A stretch of 64,000 bases of DNA. Source: Phyllobacterium sophorae. Its GTDB lineage: Bacteria; Pseudomonadota; Alphaproteobacteria; Rhizobiales; Rhizobiaceae. The notes under the pieces are model-generated. The model did not search any database. It was not told the origin of the DNA and was given only the letters and a program-made list of their open reading frames with translations. Shown here in pieces: positions 26,688 through 36,245 of this stretch. The position numbers and the translations under genes are program-made. The stretch's first letter is position 1. Every line of letters starts with the position of its first letter. The stretch lies in the NCBI RefSeq assembly GCF_003010965.1, contig NZ_PGGM01000005.1, forward strand, positions 1-64,000, given 5' to 3'.

Positions 26688-27615
26688 ATTGCACCAATCG
26701 TACTGTGGGACTTTGAACGAGGCTCGATGCGGCAGAATCCGGATTGGGTTTGGTGGCCGGATTGTTCAGCGTGACATCCTCCGCGAGCGTTTCGCCGGCC
26801 AGCGGAATGCGCTCATGCCGCGTGAAAATATCGAACTCGTCGCCGCGCACCAGCGCAATCAGGGTCATTCCAGCTGCCTGCGCCGTGCGGATCGCCAAGG
26901 AGGTTGGTGCGGAAACCGCAATCAGGATGGGCGCGCCGATAATGGCTGTCTTCTGCACCATCTCGATGGACACGCGGCTGGTGATGACGACTGCACCGGT
27001 TTCACCTCTCATTCCGGTGCGGCAGAGCGCCCCGGCAAGCTTGTCGAGTGCATTGTGGCGGCCGACATCCTCGCGTGCCGCAACGATGCCTTTGCCCGCA
27101 ACATAGAACCCGGCGGCATGGGCAGCACCCGTCTCACTATGCAGTGGCTGGACCGCTGACAAGAGCCTGACTGCCTCGGCGATTTCGTCCGGCATGAGTT
27201 TGAGCCTGGCCCTGTCGACCGATGCGACCGGCTTCAGCGCCTGCTCGATCGACTCGATGCCGCAAAGGCCGCAGCCAACGGGTCCGGCCATGCGGCGGCG
27301 GCGATCGGTGAGCTCCTGCCCCGCTTCGCTGGCGAGACGTATCTGGATATCGACGCCATCATCATGTTCCTCGACAGCAATTTCGCTGATCTCTTCGATC
27401 CGCGAAATAATACCTTCTGACAGGCTGAAGCCAACGGCGAAATCCTCCATATCGGCCGGAGTCGCCATCATGACCGCATGGGTTGTGCCGTTATAGCTAA
27501 ACGCAACCGGCGTCTCCTCGGGCACTATCCGCCTGTCCGTCGCATAGACTTCACCGGCACCCTTGCGGCGGCGGGTGATGCGCGGAACAGATAGCCGTGT
27601 GAGGCGCTCGACCAT
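26680..27615 (-). CDS. fdhD: Formate dehydrogenase accessory sulfurtransferase (FdsC/FdhD)
   Basis: A 311-residue FdhD-family protein, called FdsC in fds operons. The catalytic loop C115-G-L-C118 (GCGLCGIES) binds sulfur from a cysteine desulfurase and passes it to the bis-MGD cofactor before insertion into FdsA. GREDVGRHNALDKLAGA (here AREDVGRHNALDKL) and VVITSRVSIEMVQK are family hallmarks. It starts two bases after the fdsA stop and overlaps fdsD, so it is made together with its client. Confidence 0.95.
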   Translation of the reverse strand: MVERLTRLSVPRITRRRKGAGEVYATDRRIVPEETPVAFSYNGTTHAVMMATPADMEDFAVGFSLSEGIISRIEEISEIAVEEHDDGVDIQIRLASEAGQELTDRRRRMAGPVGCGLCGIESIEQALKPVASVDRARLKLMPDEIAEAVRLLSAVQPLHSETGAAHAAGFYVAGKGIVAAREDVGRHNALDKLAGALCRTGMRGETGAVVITSRVSIEMVQKTAIIGAPILIAVSAPTSLAIRTAQAAGMTLIALVRGDEFDIFTRHERIPLAGETLAEDVTLNNPATKPNPDSAASSLVQSPTVRLVQYG

Positions 27616-27617
27616 GG

Positions 27618-30497
27618 CTACTCGGCCGCATCCAGAACGGGTGCGATCCTCCGGCTCTGGCGCGCCTGTTCGTCATACTTGACCTGCCAATCGCTCGGAC
27701 CGTTCGAGGCACCGACCTGAACGGCCGTGACCTTGTATTCGGGACAATTGGTCGCCCAGTCGGAAAAGTCAGTGGTGATGACGTTGGCTTGCGTCGTTGG
27801 ATGGTGGAAGGTCGTATAGACCACTCCCGTCGATACGCGGTCGGTGATAAGCGCCCGCAGGGTGGTTTCTCCCGAACGGCTGGTGACCTTCACCCAATCG
27901 CCGTCGCGGATACCGCGCTGCTCGGCATCGTGGGGGTGAATCTCAAGCCGGTCCTCTTCATGCCAGATGACATTATCCGTGCGGCGAGTCTGCGCACCGA
28001 CATTATACTGCGAGAGAATGCGGCCAGTCGTGAGCAGCAATGGAAAACGCGGTCCGGTACGCTCGTCCGTTGCAACATATTCGGTGCGGATGAACTTGCC
28101 CCGTCCACGAGCAAAGCTCTCAATATGCATGATCGGTGTGCCCAATGGCGCCTTTTCATTGCATGGCCACTGCACCGAACCCTCCCGATCGAGGAGGTCG
28201 AAAGACACACCAGCAAAGCTCGGCGTCGTCAGCGCAACTTCGTCCATGATCTCGGAGGGATGCTGGTAGTTCCAGTTGAGACCCATCGCCTTGGCAAGGT
28301 TTTGCGTGACTTCCCAATCGGCATAGCCGTTGAGTGGACTCATCACCTTGCGTACACGATTGATACGGCGCTCGGCATTGGTGAAAGTGCCGTCCTTCTC
28401 AAGGAAGGTCGATCCAGGCAGAAAGACGTGTGCGTAGTTGGCGGTTTCGTTGAGAAAGAGATCGTGCACAACGACACATTCCATCGCAGCAAGACCGGCA
28501 GCGACATGCTTCGTGTCCGGGTCGGACTGGAGAATGTCTTCGCCCTGGATATAGATGCCCTTGAACGTACCATCGACGGCCGCGTCGAGCATGTTGGGAA
28601 TGCGCAGCCCCGGTTCATCCTGCAGCTTGATGCCCCAGAGCTTGTCGAAAATATCGCGCGTAGATTCATCGGAGATATGGCGATAGCCCGGCAATTCGTG
28701 CGGGAAGGAACCCATATCGCAAGAACCCTGCACATTGTTCTGGCCGCGCAGAGGGTTCACACCGACGCCCTTGCGTCCGATATTGCCGGTCGCCATGGCG
28801 AGATTGGCGATGGCCATGACAGTCGTCGAGCCCTGGCTGTGTTCGGTGACGCCAAGGCCATAGTAGATCGAGCCATTGCCGCCGGTGGCGAACAGACGAG
28901 CGGCCTCACGCAGCAACTGCGGAGAAACGCCGGAAATCTGCTCGATCGCTTCCGGGCTATGTTCCGGAGAGGATACAAAGGCGGCCCAATCCTGGAATTC
29001 GGCCCAATCGCAGCGTTCCCGAATAAACTTCTCGTCGAAGAGACCTTCGGTGACGATCACATGCGCCATGGAGGTGACGACGGCGACATTGGTGCCGGGA
29101 CGCAGCGGCAGGTGATACGAGGCTTCCACATGCGGCGAGCGCACGAGGTCGATGCGGCGCGGATCGACGATGATCAGCTTTGCGCCCTTACGCAGGCGTT
29201 TCTTGAGGCGCGAGGCGAAAACCGGATGGCCATCGGTCGGATTGGCGCCGATGATAATCACCACATCGGTATGCTCGACGCTGTCGAAATCCTGTGTGCC
29301 TGCCGAAGTGCCAAAGGTCTGCTTCAGGCCGTAGCCCGTTGGCGAATGGCAGACGCGGGCGCAGGTATCGACATTGTTGTTGCCGAAGCCAGCGCGAACC
29401 AGTTTCTGGACAAGAAATGTCTCTTCATTGGTGCAGCGCGAGGATGTGATGCCACCAATGGAATTGCGTCCATACTGGTACTGGATACGGCGGAACTCGT
29501 TCGCCACGTGCTTGTATGCTTCATCCCAAGTGACTTCGCGCCAGGGATCCGAAATCTTCTCGCGGATCATAGGATTGAGAATGCGGTCCTTGTGGGTCGA
29601 GTAACCATAAGCGAAGCGGCCCTTGACACAGGAATGACCGCGATTGGCCTTGCCATCCTTCCACGGCACCATGCGCACCAGTTCCTCGCCGCGCATCTCG
29701 GCCTTGAACGAGCAGCCGACGCCGCAATAGGCACAGGTCGTGACTTTCGAATGTTCCGGCTGACCGATCTGAATGACTGATTTTTCCGTCAGCGTCGCCG
29801 TCGGGCAAGCCTGGACACAAGCGCCGCAGGACACACACTCGCTCTCGATGAAGCTTTCACGCGCGCCGGAAGCGACCCGGCTGTTGAAGCCACGGCCTTC
29901 AATGGTCAGCGCAAACGTGCCCTGCACTTCCTCACAGGCGCGCACGCAAAGCGAGCAGACGATGCATTTCGATGGATCATAGGTGAAATAAGGGTTGGAT
30001 TCATCCTTCGGCAACCAGCGGTCATTGGCAACAACACCGGCTTTCGCGAAAACGTGGTTGTCACCCTCATAGCCATAGCGAACATCGCGGAGGCCCACGG
30101 CTCCTGCCATATCCTGCAATTCACAATCGCCATTGGCAGCGCAAGTCAGGCAATCGAGCGGATGATCGGAAATATAGAGTTCCATCACACCCTTGCGGAT
30201 GTCTTTCAGCCGCTGGGTCTGAGTGCGGACGACGAGACCTTCCACCGCGGGTGTCGTGCAGGATGCAGGAGTGCCATTGCGGCCTTCAATCTCGACAAGG
30301 CAGAGGCGGCAGGAACCGAATGCATCGACCATGTCAGAAGCGCAGAGCTTCGGCACCTTTATCCCGGCTTCCATGGAAGCACGCATAATAGACGTACCTT
30401 CGGGCACGGTAACCTCGTTTCCGTCGATGGTCAGCGTGATCATCTTCTCCGAGGTACTGGCGGGTGTGCCGTAATCGATTTCTTGAATCAGGGACAT
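27618..30497 (-). CDS. fdsA: NAD-dependent formate dehydrogenase, alpha (catalytic) subunit
   Basis: A 959-residue molybdenum enzyme subunit that oxidises formate to CO2 in the cytoplasm. In order: N-terminal [2Fe-2S] domain (C52, C63-RLC66, C80), a His/Cys-bound cluster region (C116-LTC119), two ferredoxin-like 4Fe-4S motifs (CIVCSLCVRAC and CVSCGACVQACP), the 4Fe-4S domain CAYCGVGC (about 255-262), and the bis-MGD domain. The Mo ligand is a cysteine, C383, next to H384 in ARVCHSPTG; no selenocysteine. Third gene of fdsGBA, nine bases after fdsB. Confidence 0.97.
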   Translation of the reverse strand: MSLIQEIDYGTPASTSEKMITLTIDGNEVTVPEGTSIMRASMEAGIKVPKLCASDMVDAFGSCRLCLVEIEGRNGTPASCTTPAVEGLVVRTQTQRLKDIRKGVMELYISDHPLDCLTCAANGDCELQDMAGAVGLRDVRYGYEGDNHVFAKAGVVANDRWLPKDESNPYFTYDPSKCIVCSLCVRACEEVQGTFALTIEGRGFNSRVASGARESFIESECVSCGACVQACPTATLTEKSVIQIGQPEHSKVTTCAYCGVGCSFKAEMRGEELVRMVPWKDGKANRGHSCVKGRFAYGYSTHKDRILNPMIREKISDPWREVTWDEAYKHVANEFRRIQYQYGRNSIGGITSSRCTNEETFLVQKLVRAGFGNNNVDTCARVCHSPTGYGLKQTFGTSAGTQDFDSVEHTDVVIIIGANPTDGHPVFASRLKKRLRKGAKLIIVDPRRIDLVRSPHVEASYHLPLRPGTNVAVVTSMAHVIVTEGLFDEKFIRERCDWAEFQDWAAFVSSPEHSPEAIEQISGVSPQLLREAARLFATGGNGSIYYGLGVTEHSQGSTTVMAIANLAMATGNIGRKGVGVNPLRGQNNVQGSCDMGSFPHELPGYRHISDESTRDIFDKLWGIKLQDEPGLRIPNMLDAAVDGTFKGIYIQGEDILQSDPDTKHVAAGLAAMECVVVHDLFLNETANYAHVFLPGSTFLEKDGTFTNAERRINRVRKVMSPLNGYADWEVTQNLAKAMGLNWNYQHPSEIMDEVALTTPSFAGVSFDLLDREGSVQWPCNEKAPLGTPIMHIESFARGRGKFIRTEYVATDERTGPRFPLLLTTGRILSQYNVGAQTRRTDNVIWHEEDRLEIHPHDAEQRGIRDGDWVKVTSRSGETTLRALITDRVSTGVVYTTFHHPTTQANVITTDFSDWATNCPEYKVTAVQVGASNGPSDWQVKYDEQARQSRRIAPVLDAAE

Positions 30498-30506
30498 CTT
30501 ATGCTC

Positions 30507-32075
30507 CTATTCCGCCGCCACGGCGGCAAAATGCGTGCTTGGCGCCGGGCGGAAATCTTCAGGAAAGTGCGTCAGCGCACTCATGACAGGATAGGGAGTG
30601 AAGCCGCCCAGGGCGCATAGCGAGCCGAACTTCATGGTATTGCACAAATCGGTCAAAACTTCGATCTGCTTTTCAGGTTCAATATTGGCCGAGATGCGAT
30701 CAACGACCTCGACACCGCGTGTCGAGCCTATGCGGCAAGGGGTACACTTGCCGCACGACTCCACCGCGCAGAACTCCAGGGCAAACCGCGCCATTTTCAG
30801 CATGTCGACGCTGTCATCAAACACCACCAGGCCAGCATGGCCGATCAGGCCATCCTTGGCGGCGAAGGCTTCATAGTCGAACGGCGTATCGAAAAGTGCG
30901 CGCGGGAAGTACGCGCCAAGTGGACCACCGACCTGCACGGCCTTGACCGGGCGGCCAGTAGCGGTGCCGCCGCCGATATCATCGACTATTTCGCCGAGTG
31001 TGAGGCCAAAGGCAGTTTCGTACAGCCCCGCGTGCTTGACGTTGCCCGCAATCTGCAGCGGGATCGTACCGCGCGAGCGGCCCATACCGAAATCCTTGTA
31101 GAAAACCGCTCCCCTGTCGAGAATGACCGGAACGGAAGCGAGCGAGATCACATTGTTAATGACCGTCGGCCTGCCGAAAAGGCCCTTATGCGCCGGGAGG
31201 GGCGGCTTGGCCCGAACGATACCACGGCGACCTTCGAGGCTTTCGAGCAGTGCGGTTTCCTCGCCGCAGACATAGGCACCTGCACCGACGCGCACTTCAA
31301 TGTCGAAAGCATAGGAGGACCCAAGTACGGAAGCACCAAGAACACCCGCCTTGCGGGCAACGTCGAGCGCTTCGTTCATGACGGCGATGGCATGGGGATA
31401 CTCGGAACGTGTGTAGATGTAGCCTCTGGTGGCGCCGACGGCGATGCCGGCAATGGCCATGCCCTCGATCAGGACGAAAGGATCGCCCTCCATGATCATA
31501 CGGTCGGCAAAGGTGCCGCTATCGCCTTCATCAGCATTGCAGACGATGTATTTCTGTTCGCCTTTGGTATCGAGAACAGTCTTCCATTTGATCCCGGTCG
31601 GGAAACCCGCACCGCCGCGACCGCGCAGGCCGGATTCCGTCACCTGCGCCACAATCTCAGCGGGTGTCAACTTAAGCGCGTTCTCCAGACCCCTAAGACC
31701 GTCATGTGCGCGGTAGTCCTCAAGCGAAACTGGATCAGTTATGCCGCAACGAGCAAAAGTCAGGCGAGTCTGTTTCGCGAGAAACGGCATTTGGTCGGTC
31801 AATCCGAGCCAAAGCGGATGCACCCTGCCCTCGGCGATGCCGTTGTCGAGGAGCGCAGCCACATCGGAGGCCTTGACCGGGCCATAGGCGACACGACCGT
31901 TCGGCGTCTCGACCTCAACCATGGGCTCAAGCCAGTAAAGGCCGCGCGAGCCGTTGCGGACAATCCGCGCATCGAGATTGCGCGATTCGATTTCTGCCTG
32001 GAATTTCCTGGCGACCTTTTCGGCGCCCAGCGCAAGAGCGCCAGAATCACGCGGAACGTAGAAGGTGACCGTCAT
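30507..32075 (-). CDS. fdsB: NAD-dependent formate dehydrogenase, beta subunit
   Basis: A 522-residue NuoF-like diaphorase subunit. A thioredoxin-like N-terminal domain (1-110) precedes the FMN/NADH fold with GLRGRGGAGFPTGIKWK and GAGAYVCGEETALLESLEG; the C-terminal ESCGKCTPCRIGSTRG binds a 4Fe-4S cluster. It passes electrons from FdsA to NAD+. Its start overlaps the end of fdsG by four bases, so translation is coupled. Confidence 0.96.
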   Translation of the reverse strand: MTVTFYVPRDSGALALGAEKVARKFQAEIESRNLDARIVRNGSRGLYWLEPMVEVETPNGRVAYGPVKASDVAALLDNGIAEGRVHPLWLGLTDQMPFLAKQTRLTFARCGITDPVSLEDYRAHDGLRGLENALKLTPAEIVAQVTESGLRGRGGAGFPTGIKWKTVLDTKGEQKYIVCNADEGDSGTFADRMIMEGDPFVLIEGMAIAGIAVGATRGYIYTRSEYPHAIAVMNEALDVARKAGVLGASVLGSSYAFDIEVRVGAGAYVCGEETALLESLEGRRGIVRAKPPLPAHKGLFGRPTVINNVISLASVPVILDRGAVFYKDFGMGRSRGTIPLQIAGNVKHAGLYETAFGLTLGEIVDDIGGGTATGRPVKAVQVGGPLGAYFPRALFDTPFDYEAFAAKDGLIGHAGLVVFDDSVDMLKMARFALEFCAVESCGKCTPCRIGSTRGVEVVDRISANIEPEKQIEVLTDLCNTMKFGSLCALGGFTPYPVMSALTHFPEDFRPAPSTHFAAVAAE

Positions 32076-32545
32076 AGCCGTACCTCGGTCGCGATTTCTT
32101 CAAGCGTGTCGGCATTGAGACGACCGATGACCTCGCCATCGAGCATTGCCGACGGTGCGCAGGCACAAAGGCCGAGGCAATAAACCGGCTCAAGCGTTAC
32201 GGCACCGTCAGGGGTGGTTCCATGCCAATCAACGCCGAGAAGCTGACGCGCCCTGTCTGCCAGCGCTGCGCCGCCCATGGACTGGCAAGCTTCGGCCCGG
32301 CAAAGCTTCAGCACATGCCTACCCGCGGGATGATCGCGGAAGTCATGATAAAAAGTGAAAACACCATGGACTTCGGCGCGCGAAATATTGAGGGCTGTCG
32401 CAATCAACGGCAGCGTTTCCTGCGGCACATAGCCGAATTCGTCCTGCAACTCGTGCAAGATGGGAAGCAGAGGACCTTCTTTGCCCTTCAGTTGATCGAT
32501 AATGCCTATCGCTCTCGCCGCGATATCGGTACTTGCGCTTTGCAT
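32072..32545 (-). CDS. fdsG: NAD-dependent formate dehydrogenase, gamma subunit
   Basis: A 157-residue NuoE-like [2Fe-2S] protein with cysteines in LCRAEACQSMGG and YCLGLCACAPSAM. First gene of the fds operon. I chose ATG at 32545; GGGAGG lies about 12 bases upstream, and an in-frame TTG three codons earlier is closer to it, so the true start may be there. A LysR-type palindrome lies at 32633-32657, some 90 bases upstream. Confidence 0.94.
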   Translation of the reverse strand: MQSASTDIAARAIGIIDQLKGKEGPLLPILHELQDEFGYVPQETLPLIATALNISRAEVHGVFTFYHDFRDHPAGRHVLKLCRAEACQSMGGAALADRARQLLGVDWHGTTPDGAVTLEPVYCLGLCACAPSAMLDGEVIGRLNADTLEEIATEVRL

Positions 32546-32612
32546 ACGGTGCAAGGCCCTCCCTTGTTTTCTTCTCCCCGTTCCTTAGAACAGATCAAAT
32601 ATACCACGAGAT

Positions 32613-32635
32613 ATCAATACAGCAGACTCGTTGAT
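32613..32635. promoter_or_regulatory. Secondary dyad upstream of fdsG
   Basis: ATCAA (32613-32617) N13 TTGAT (32631-32635), touching the main palindrome at 32633-32657 on its promoter side. The place fits an activation half-site of a LysR regulator. Confidence 0.3.
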
Positions 32636-32657
32636 CGATAGAAGATTTCTATCGATC
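32633..32657. promoter_or_regulatory. Putative LysR-type operator of the fds operon
   Basis: Perfect 11-bp arms GATCGATAGAA and TTCTATCGATC with a GAT spacer. The core ATAG-N7-CTAT satisfies T-N11-A. It covers the stop codon of the LysR gene (32649-32651) and lies about 88 bases upstream of fdsG, a normal recognition-site distance. Confidence 0.65.
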
Positions 32658-33548
32658 TTTATTCAGGCTCAATGCAAGTGCCCTGGCCTCGTGCAGGAGT
32701 GCAGAGACCAGCGGCGTGTGGGGCTCACGATCTGCCGCAACGAGGCCGACAAGGTGGCGCGCATCGGGCTCTACAATCGGAATGGAACGGATCGGCTCGG
32801 CGAACCCCAGCGTTTCTGCAAGATTAAGCGGCATGATGCTCGCCCATTTTCCGGTGCGGATATGCGAGAAAAGAACGATCATGGAGTTTGATTCGAGCGT
32901 GGGGTGAACCTCTACGCCTGCCTCTTCAAGGTGCTTGTTGATAAGGCGGCGGTTCTGCATATCCATGGTCAAAAGGCAGAGCGGCAATTGCCCGACCTCG
33001 GCCCAGGTCACCGACTCCCGGTCAGAGTAGGTATTCCCCGCCGAAGTAATCAACTGGTACCGCTCGGAATACAGCGGCACGGAGGTCACGCGTCCGAGTG
33101 GTTCATTGTCGAGATAGCTGATACCGACATCGATCTCGAAATTACTGAGCAGCGTAAGCACTTCGAGTGAAGTGCGCGATGTCACTGAAAATGTCACATC
33201 CGGGTGTTTTTCGCGGAATGGCGTGGTCAACCGCGAGACCATGGCAAGCGCCGTCGGAATGGCAGCAATTTGAACATGGCCCGCAAGACCAAATCGGGCA
33301 GCGCGAATTTCCTCTCGCATGGTGCGCGCATCACCAACGATACGCCGCGACCATTCAAGCACGCGCTGACCTTCGGACGTCAGCCCCTTGAAGCGCGAGC
33401 CGCGCTGAACCAGGACGACCCCGAGTGTGTCTTCAAGCTGGCGGATGGCGGCTGAGAGCGTGGGCTGGGTGATACCGCATTCTTCCGCGGCCCTGCCAAA
33501 ATGCCGATGGCGCGCCAAGGCGATGAAAAATTCCAGCTTGTCTATCAT
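32649..33548 (-). CDS. LysR-family regulator, probably of the fds operon
   Basis: A 299-residue LysR-type regulator; N-terminal wHTH (LEFFIALARHRHFGRAAEEC, then GITQPTLSAAIRQLEDTLG), effector domain from about residue 90. It lies between urtE and fdsG on the same strand. LysR regulators of fds operons (FdsR) are known from other bacteria, and the large palindrome at its own 3' end in front of fdsG supports that role here. Control of the upstream urt operon is the alternative. No strong terminator separates it from fdsG. Confidence 0.92.
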   Translation of the reverse strand: MIDKLEFFIALARHRHFGRAAEECGITQPTLSAAIRQLEDTLGVVLVQRGSRFKGLTSEGQRVLEWSRRIVGDARTMREEIRAARFGLAGHVQIAAIPTALAMVSRLTTPFREKHPDVTFSVTSRTSLEVLTLLSNFEIDVGISYLDNEPLGRVTSVPLYSERYQLITSAGNTYSDRESVTWAEVGQLPLCLLTMDMQNRRLINKHLEEAGVEVHPTLESNSMIVLFSHIRTGKWASIMPLNLAETLGFAEPIRSIPIVEPDARHLVGLVAADREPHTPLVSALLHEARALALSLNKDR

Positions 33549-33608
33549 AGGGGTCCATCCTCCGGGGCGACCCTAACGATGATTATATCGTGTCAGCAAG
33601 GCAAGTTT

Positions 33609-34304
33609 TCAAACAGTCAGGAACTTGCGCACTTCCGGCCTGTCAAGACTGGCGGCGTCGCCGGAATGGACGATCTCGCCGCGGTCCATGATGTAGACAT
33701 GATCGGCAAGTTCACGGCAGAAATCGAGATATTGCTCGACCAGAAGGATCGCAAGGCCGGCCTGATCACGCAGGAACTGGATCGCCCTGCCGATATCCTT
33801 GATAATCGATGGCTGGATGCCTTCTGTGGGTTCGTCGAGGACGAGAAGTCTTGGTCGCGTCACCAGTGCTCGGCCAATGGCAAGCTGCTGCTGCTGGCCG
33901 CCGGAAAGATCGCCACCGCGTCGCCCGAGCATGGTTTTCAACACCGGAAACAGTTCGAAGACTTCTGGCGGCACAGTGCGATTGCTGCGACTTGCAGCCG
34001 CAAAGCCGGTTGCCAGGTTCTCGCGTACGGTGAGCAAGGGGAAAATCTCGCGTCCCTGCGGGACAAATGCGATGCCGGCGCGAGCCCGGTCGTAAGGCGG
34101 TTTCTTTCCGAGCGGCGTCCCATCGAAACTGATCGAGCCGGACGATAGCGGATGCTGCCCTACGATGGCTCTCAGCATGCTGGTCTTGCCGACGCCGTTA
34201 CGCCCGAGGACACAAGTGATCGAGTTCGGCTTCACCTCGAGCGACACACCCCGCAAGGCCTGGGCCGCACCGTAATGAAGGGAGGCATTTTCAACGGTCA
34301 GCAT
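33609..34304 (-). CDS. urtE: Urea ABC transporter ATP-binding protein UrtE
   Basis: A 231-residue ABC ATPase of the branched-chain/urea group (LivF-like): Walker A GRNGVGKTSMLRAI, signature LSGGQQQQLAIGRAL, Walker B RLLVLDEPTEGIQPS. Length and the fifth place in the operon identify UrtE. ATG at 34304 follows AAGGAAG; it starts 15 bases after urtD. With UrtD it powers high-affinity urea uptake. Confidence 0.95.
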   Translation of the reverse strand: MLTVENASLHYGAAQALRGVSLEVKPNSITCVLGRNGVGKTSMLRAIVGQHPLSSGSISFDGTPLGKKPPYDRARAGIAFVPQGREIFPLLTVRENLATGFAAASRSNRTVPPEVFELFPVLKTMLGRRGGDLSGGQQQQLAIGRALVTRPRLLVLDEPTEGIQPSIIKDIGRAIQFLRDQAGLAILLVEQYLDFCRELADHVYIMDRGEIVHSGDAASLDRPEVRKFLTV

Positions 34305-34319
34305 GAGACACTTCCTTCT

Positions 34320-35066
34320 TCACCGGCCAAGATAGACCTCGATCACCCGCTGATCGTTGCTGACGAAATCGAGCGAGCCTTCGGCCAGCACCGTACCTTC
34401 ATGCAGGCACGTTACCTTGACGTCGAGCTCCCGCACAAAATGCATGTCGTGCTCGACGACGAGCACCGAGCGCGTCTTTGCTATCTCGCGGAGCAGTTTC
34501 GCCGTCTCGGCCGTTTCGGCATCGGTCATGCCGGCAACAGGCTCGTCCACCAGTAACAGCTTCGGGTCCTGGGCCAAAAGCATGCCGATTTCGAGCCATT
34601 GCTTCTGGCCATGCGACAGGTTCGCAGCGAGCCAGTCACGCTTTTCGCTGAGGCGGATCGTATAAAGAATATCATCGATCCTCTCGGCCTCATCCCGGCT
34701 CTGGCGATGGAACAAGGTCGAGAATGCTGACCTTGGACCCGACAAGGCCAACACCAGATTGTCTTCCACCGTATGACTTTCAAACACTGTTGGCTTTTGA
34801 AACTTGCGGCCGATCCCGAGCAGCGCAATTTCCGCCTCATCATATTTGGTGAGATCCACATCCCCATTGAAGTAGACGTCGCCTGCATCTGGCCTGGTCT
34901 TGCCGGTGATAATGTCCATCATCGTCGTCTTCCCAGCGCCGTTGGGGCCGATGATCGCGCGCATCTCGCCGGCCTGAAGCACGAGCGAGAGATTGTTGAT
35001 GGCGCGGAATCCGTCGAAGGAGACCGAAACGCCATCGAGATAGAGCAATGTATTCTGAGCTTTCAT
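34320..35066 (-). CDS. urtD: Urea ABC transporter ATP-binding protein UrtD
   Basis: A 248-residue LivG-like ABC ATPase: Walker A GPNGAGKTTMMDII, signature LSHGQKQWLEIG (the LSHG...EIG form typical of UrtD), Walker B LLLVDEPVAGM. Fourth gene of the operon, starting three bases after the urtC stop. Confidence 0.95.
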   Translation of the reverse strand: MKAQNTLLYLDGVSVSFDGFRAINNLSLVLQAGEMRAIIGPNGAGKTTMMDIITGKTRPDAGDVYFNGDVDLTKYDEAEIALLGIGRKFQKPTVFESHTVEDNLVLALSGPRSAFSTLFHRQSRDEAERIDDILYTIRLSEKRDWLAANLSHGQKQWLEIGMLLAQDPKLLLVDEPVAGMTDAETAETAKLLREIAKTRSVLVVEHDMHFVRELDVKVTCLHEGTVLAEGSLDFVSNDQRVIEVYLGR

Positions 35067-35069
35067 GAT

Positions 35070-36245
35070 CTATTCCGCTGCCTGAGGTTCGGGGATCTGC
35101 AGGGTCTCGTCGGCGGCCGCTGGCGCGCTCTCCTTTTTCCGCGCAACGTGATCAGAGTTCCGCGCCTTCCACGAGCCATAAACGCCGAGAATGCCCTTCG
35201 GAAGGAACAGGGTGACGACAATAAACAGCGCCCCCAAGGCAAAAAGCCAGATTTCCGGGAAAGCTGCGGTGAAATAGGTCTTGCCGAAATTGACCAGCAC
35301 CGCGCCGATGATGGGACCGATGATCGTACCACGACCGCCAACAGCCACCCATATGACCGCCTCGATGGAATTGGCGGGTTCGAATTCCGAGGGATTGATT
35401 ATGCCAACTTGCGGCACGTATAGCGCCCCGGCGATGCCCGCCATCATGGCCGAGATTGTCCAGACGAAAAGTTTGTAGCGATCGACCCTATAGCCGAGGA
35501 AGCGCATGCGGCTTTCCGCATCGCGGACACCGACCAGCACCTTGCCGAGCTTGGATCGGACGATGAAGCTGCTTACAAAGACCGCGAGCGCCAGGAACAG
35601 CGCTGTTGCGGCGAAGAGCGCGGAGCGGGTGCTGCCCGCCTGCACGTTAAAGCCGAGTATGTCCTTGAAGTCGGTGAGACCGTTGTTGCCGCCGAATCCC
35701 ATATCGTTGCGGAAAAACGCGAGCAGCAGCGCATAGGTCAGGGCCTGGGTTATGATCGAGAGATAGACCCCAGTGACGCGCGAGCGAAAAGCCAGCCAGC
35801 CGAAACCGAATGCCAGAATGCCTGGCACCAGCACCACCATCAGTGCCGCAAACCAGAAATTGTCGAATCCATGCCAGAACCACGGCAAATCCTTCCAGTT
35901 AAGGAAGACCATGAAATCCGGAAGGATCGGGTCGGCATAGACGCCACGCGGCCCGATCTGGCGCATCAGATACATGCCCATGGCATATCCACCGAGAGCG
36001 AAGAATGCGCCGTGGCCAAGTGAAAGAATACCGCAGAAGCCCCAGACCAGATCAAGTGCGACTGCCAGCATGGCATAGGTGAGATATTTGCCGATCAACG
36101 AAACCAGATAGGTTGGAATATGAAATGGCGAAGTGACCGGCAGTAGTAGATTGGACAGCGGGACCAGCAAGCCGAGTGCAACGAGCAGTACGATGGCAAC
36201 GCCGCCGCGCCGGTCGACATGGGTGAAAAACCATTGGGTTATCAT
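35070..36245 (-). CDS. urtC: Urea ABC transporter permease UrtC
   Basis: A 391-residue LivM-like permease with about ten membrane helices and the conserved cytoplasmic motif GVRDAESRMRFLGYRVDRYK. The C-terminal 40 residues are polar (RKKESAPAAADETLQIP). It forms the channel with UrtB. Its ATG overlaps the urtB stop by four bases. Confidence 0.95.
   Translation of the reverse strand: MITQWFFTHVDRRGGVAIVLLVALGLLVPLSNLLLPVTSPFHIPTYLVSLIGKYLTYAMLAVALDLVWGFCGILSLGHGAFFALGGYAMGMYLMRQIGPRGVYADPILPDFMVFLNWKDLPWFWHGFDNFWFAALMVVLVPGILAFGFGWLAFRSRVTGVYLSIITQALTYALLLAFFRNDMGFGGNNGLTDFKDILGFNVQAGSTRSALFAATALFLALAVFVSSFIVRSKLGKVLVGVRDAESRMRFLGYRVDRYKLFVWTISAMMAGIAGALYVPQVGIINPSEFEPANSIEAVIWVAVGGRGTIIGPIIGAVLVNFGKTYFTAAFPEIWLFALGALFIVVTLFLPKGILGVYGSWKARNSDHVARKKESAPAAADETLQIPEPQAAE

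Noticed and set aside
27789-29780. A 663-codon rightward frame opposite fdsA
   Set aside because: Despite its length, it is entirely covered by fdsA with intact iron-sulfur and molybdopterin motifs.
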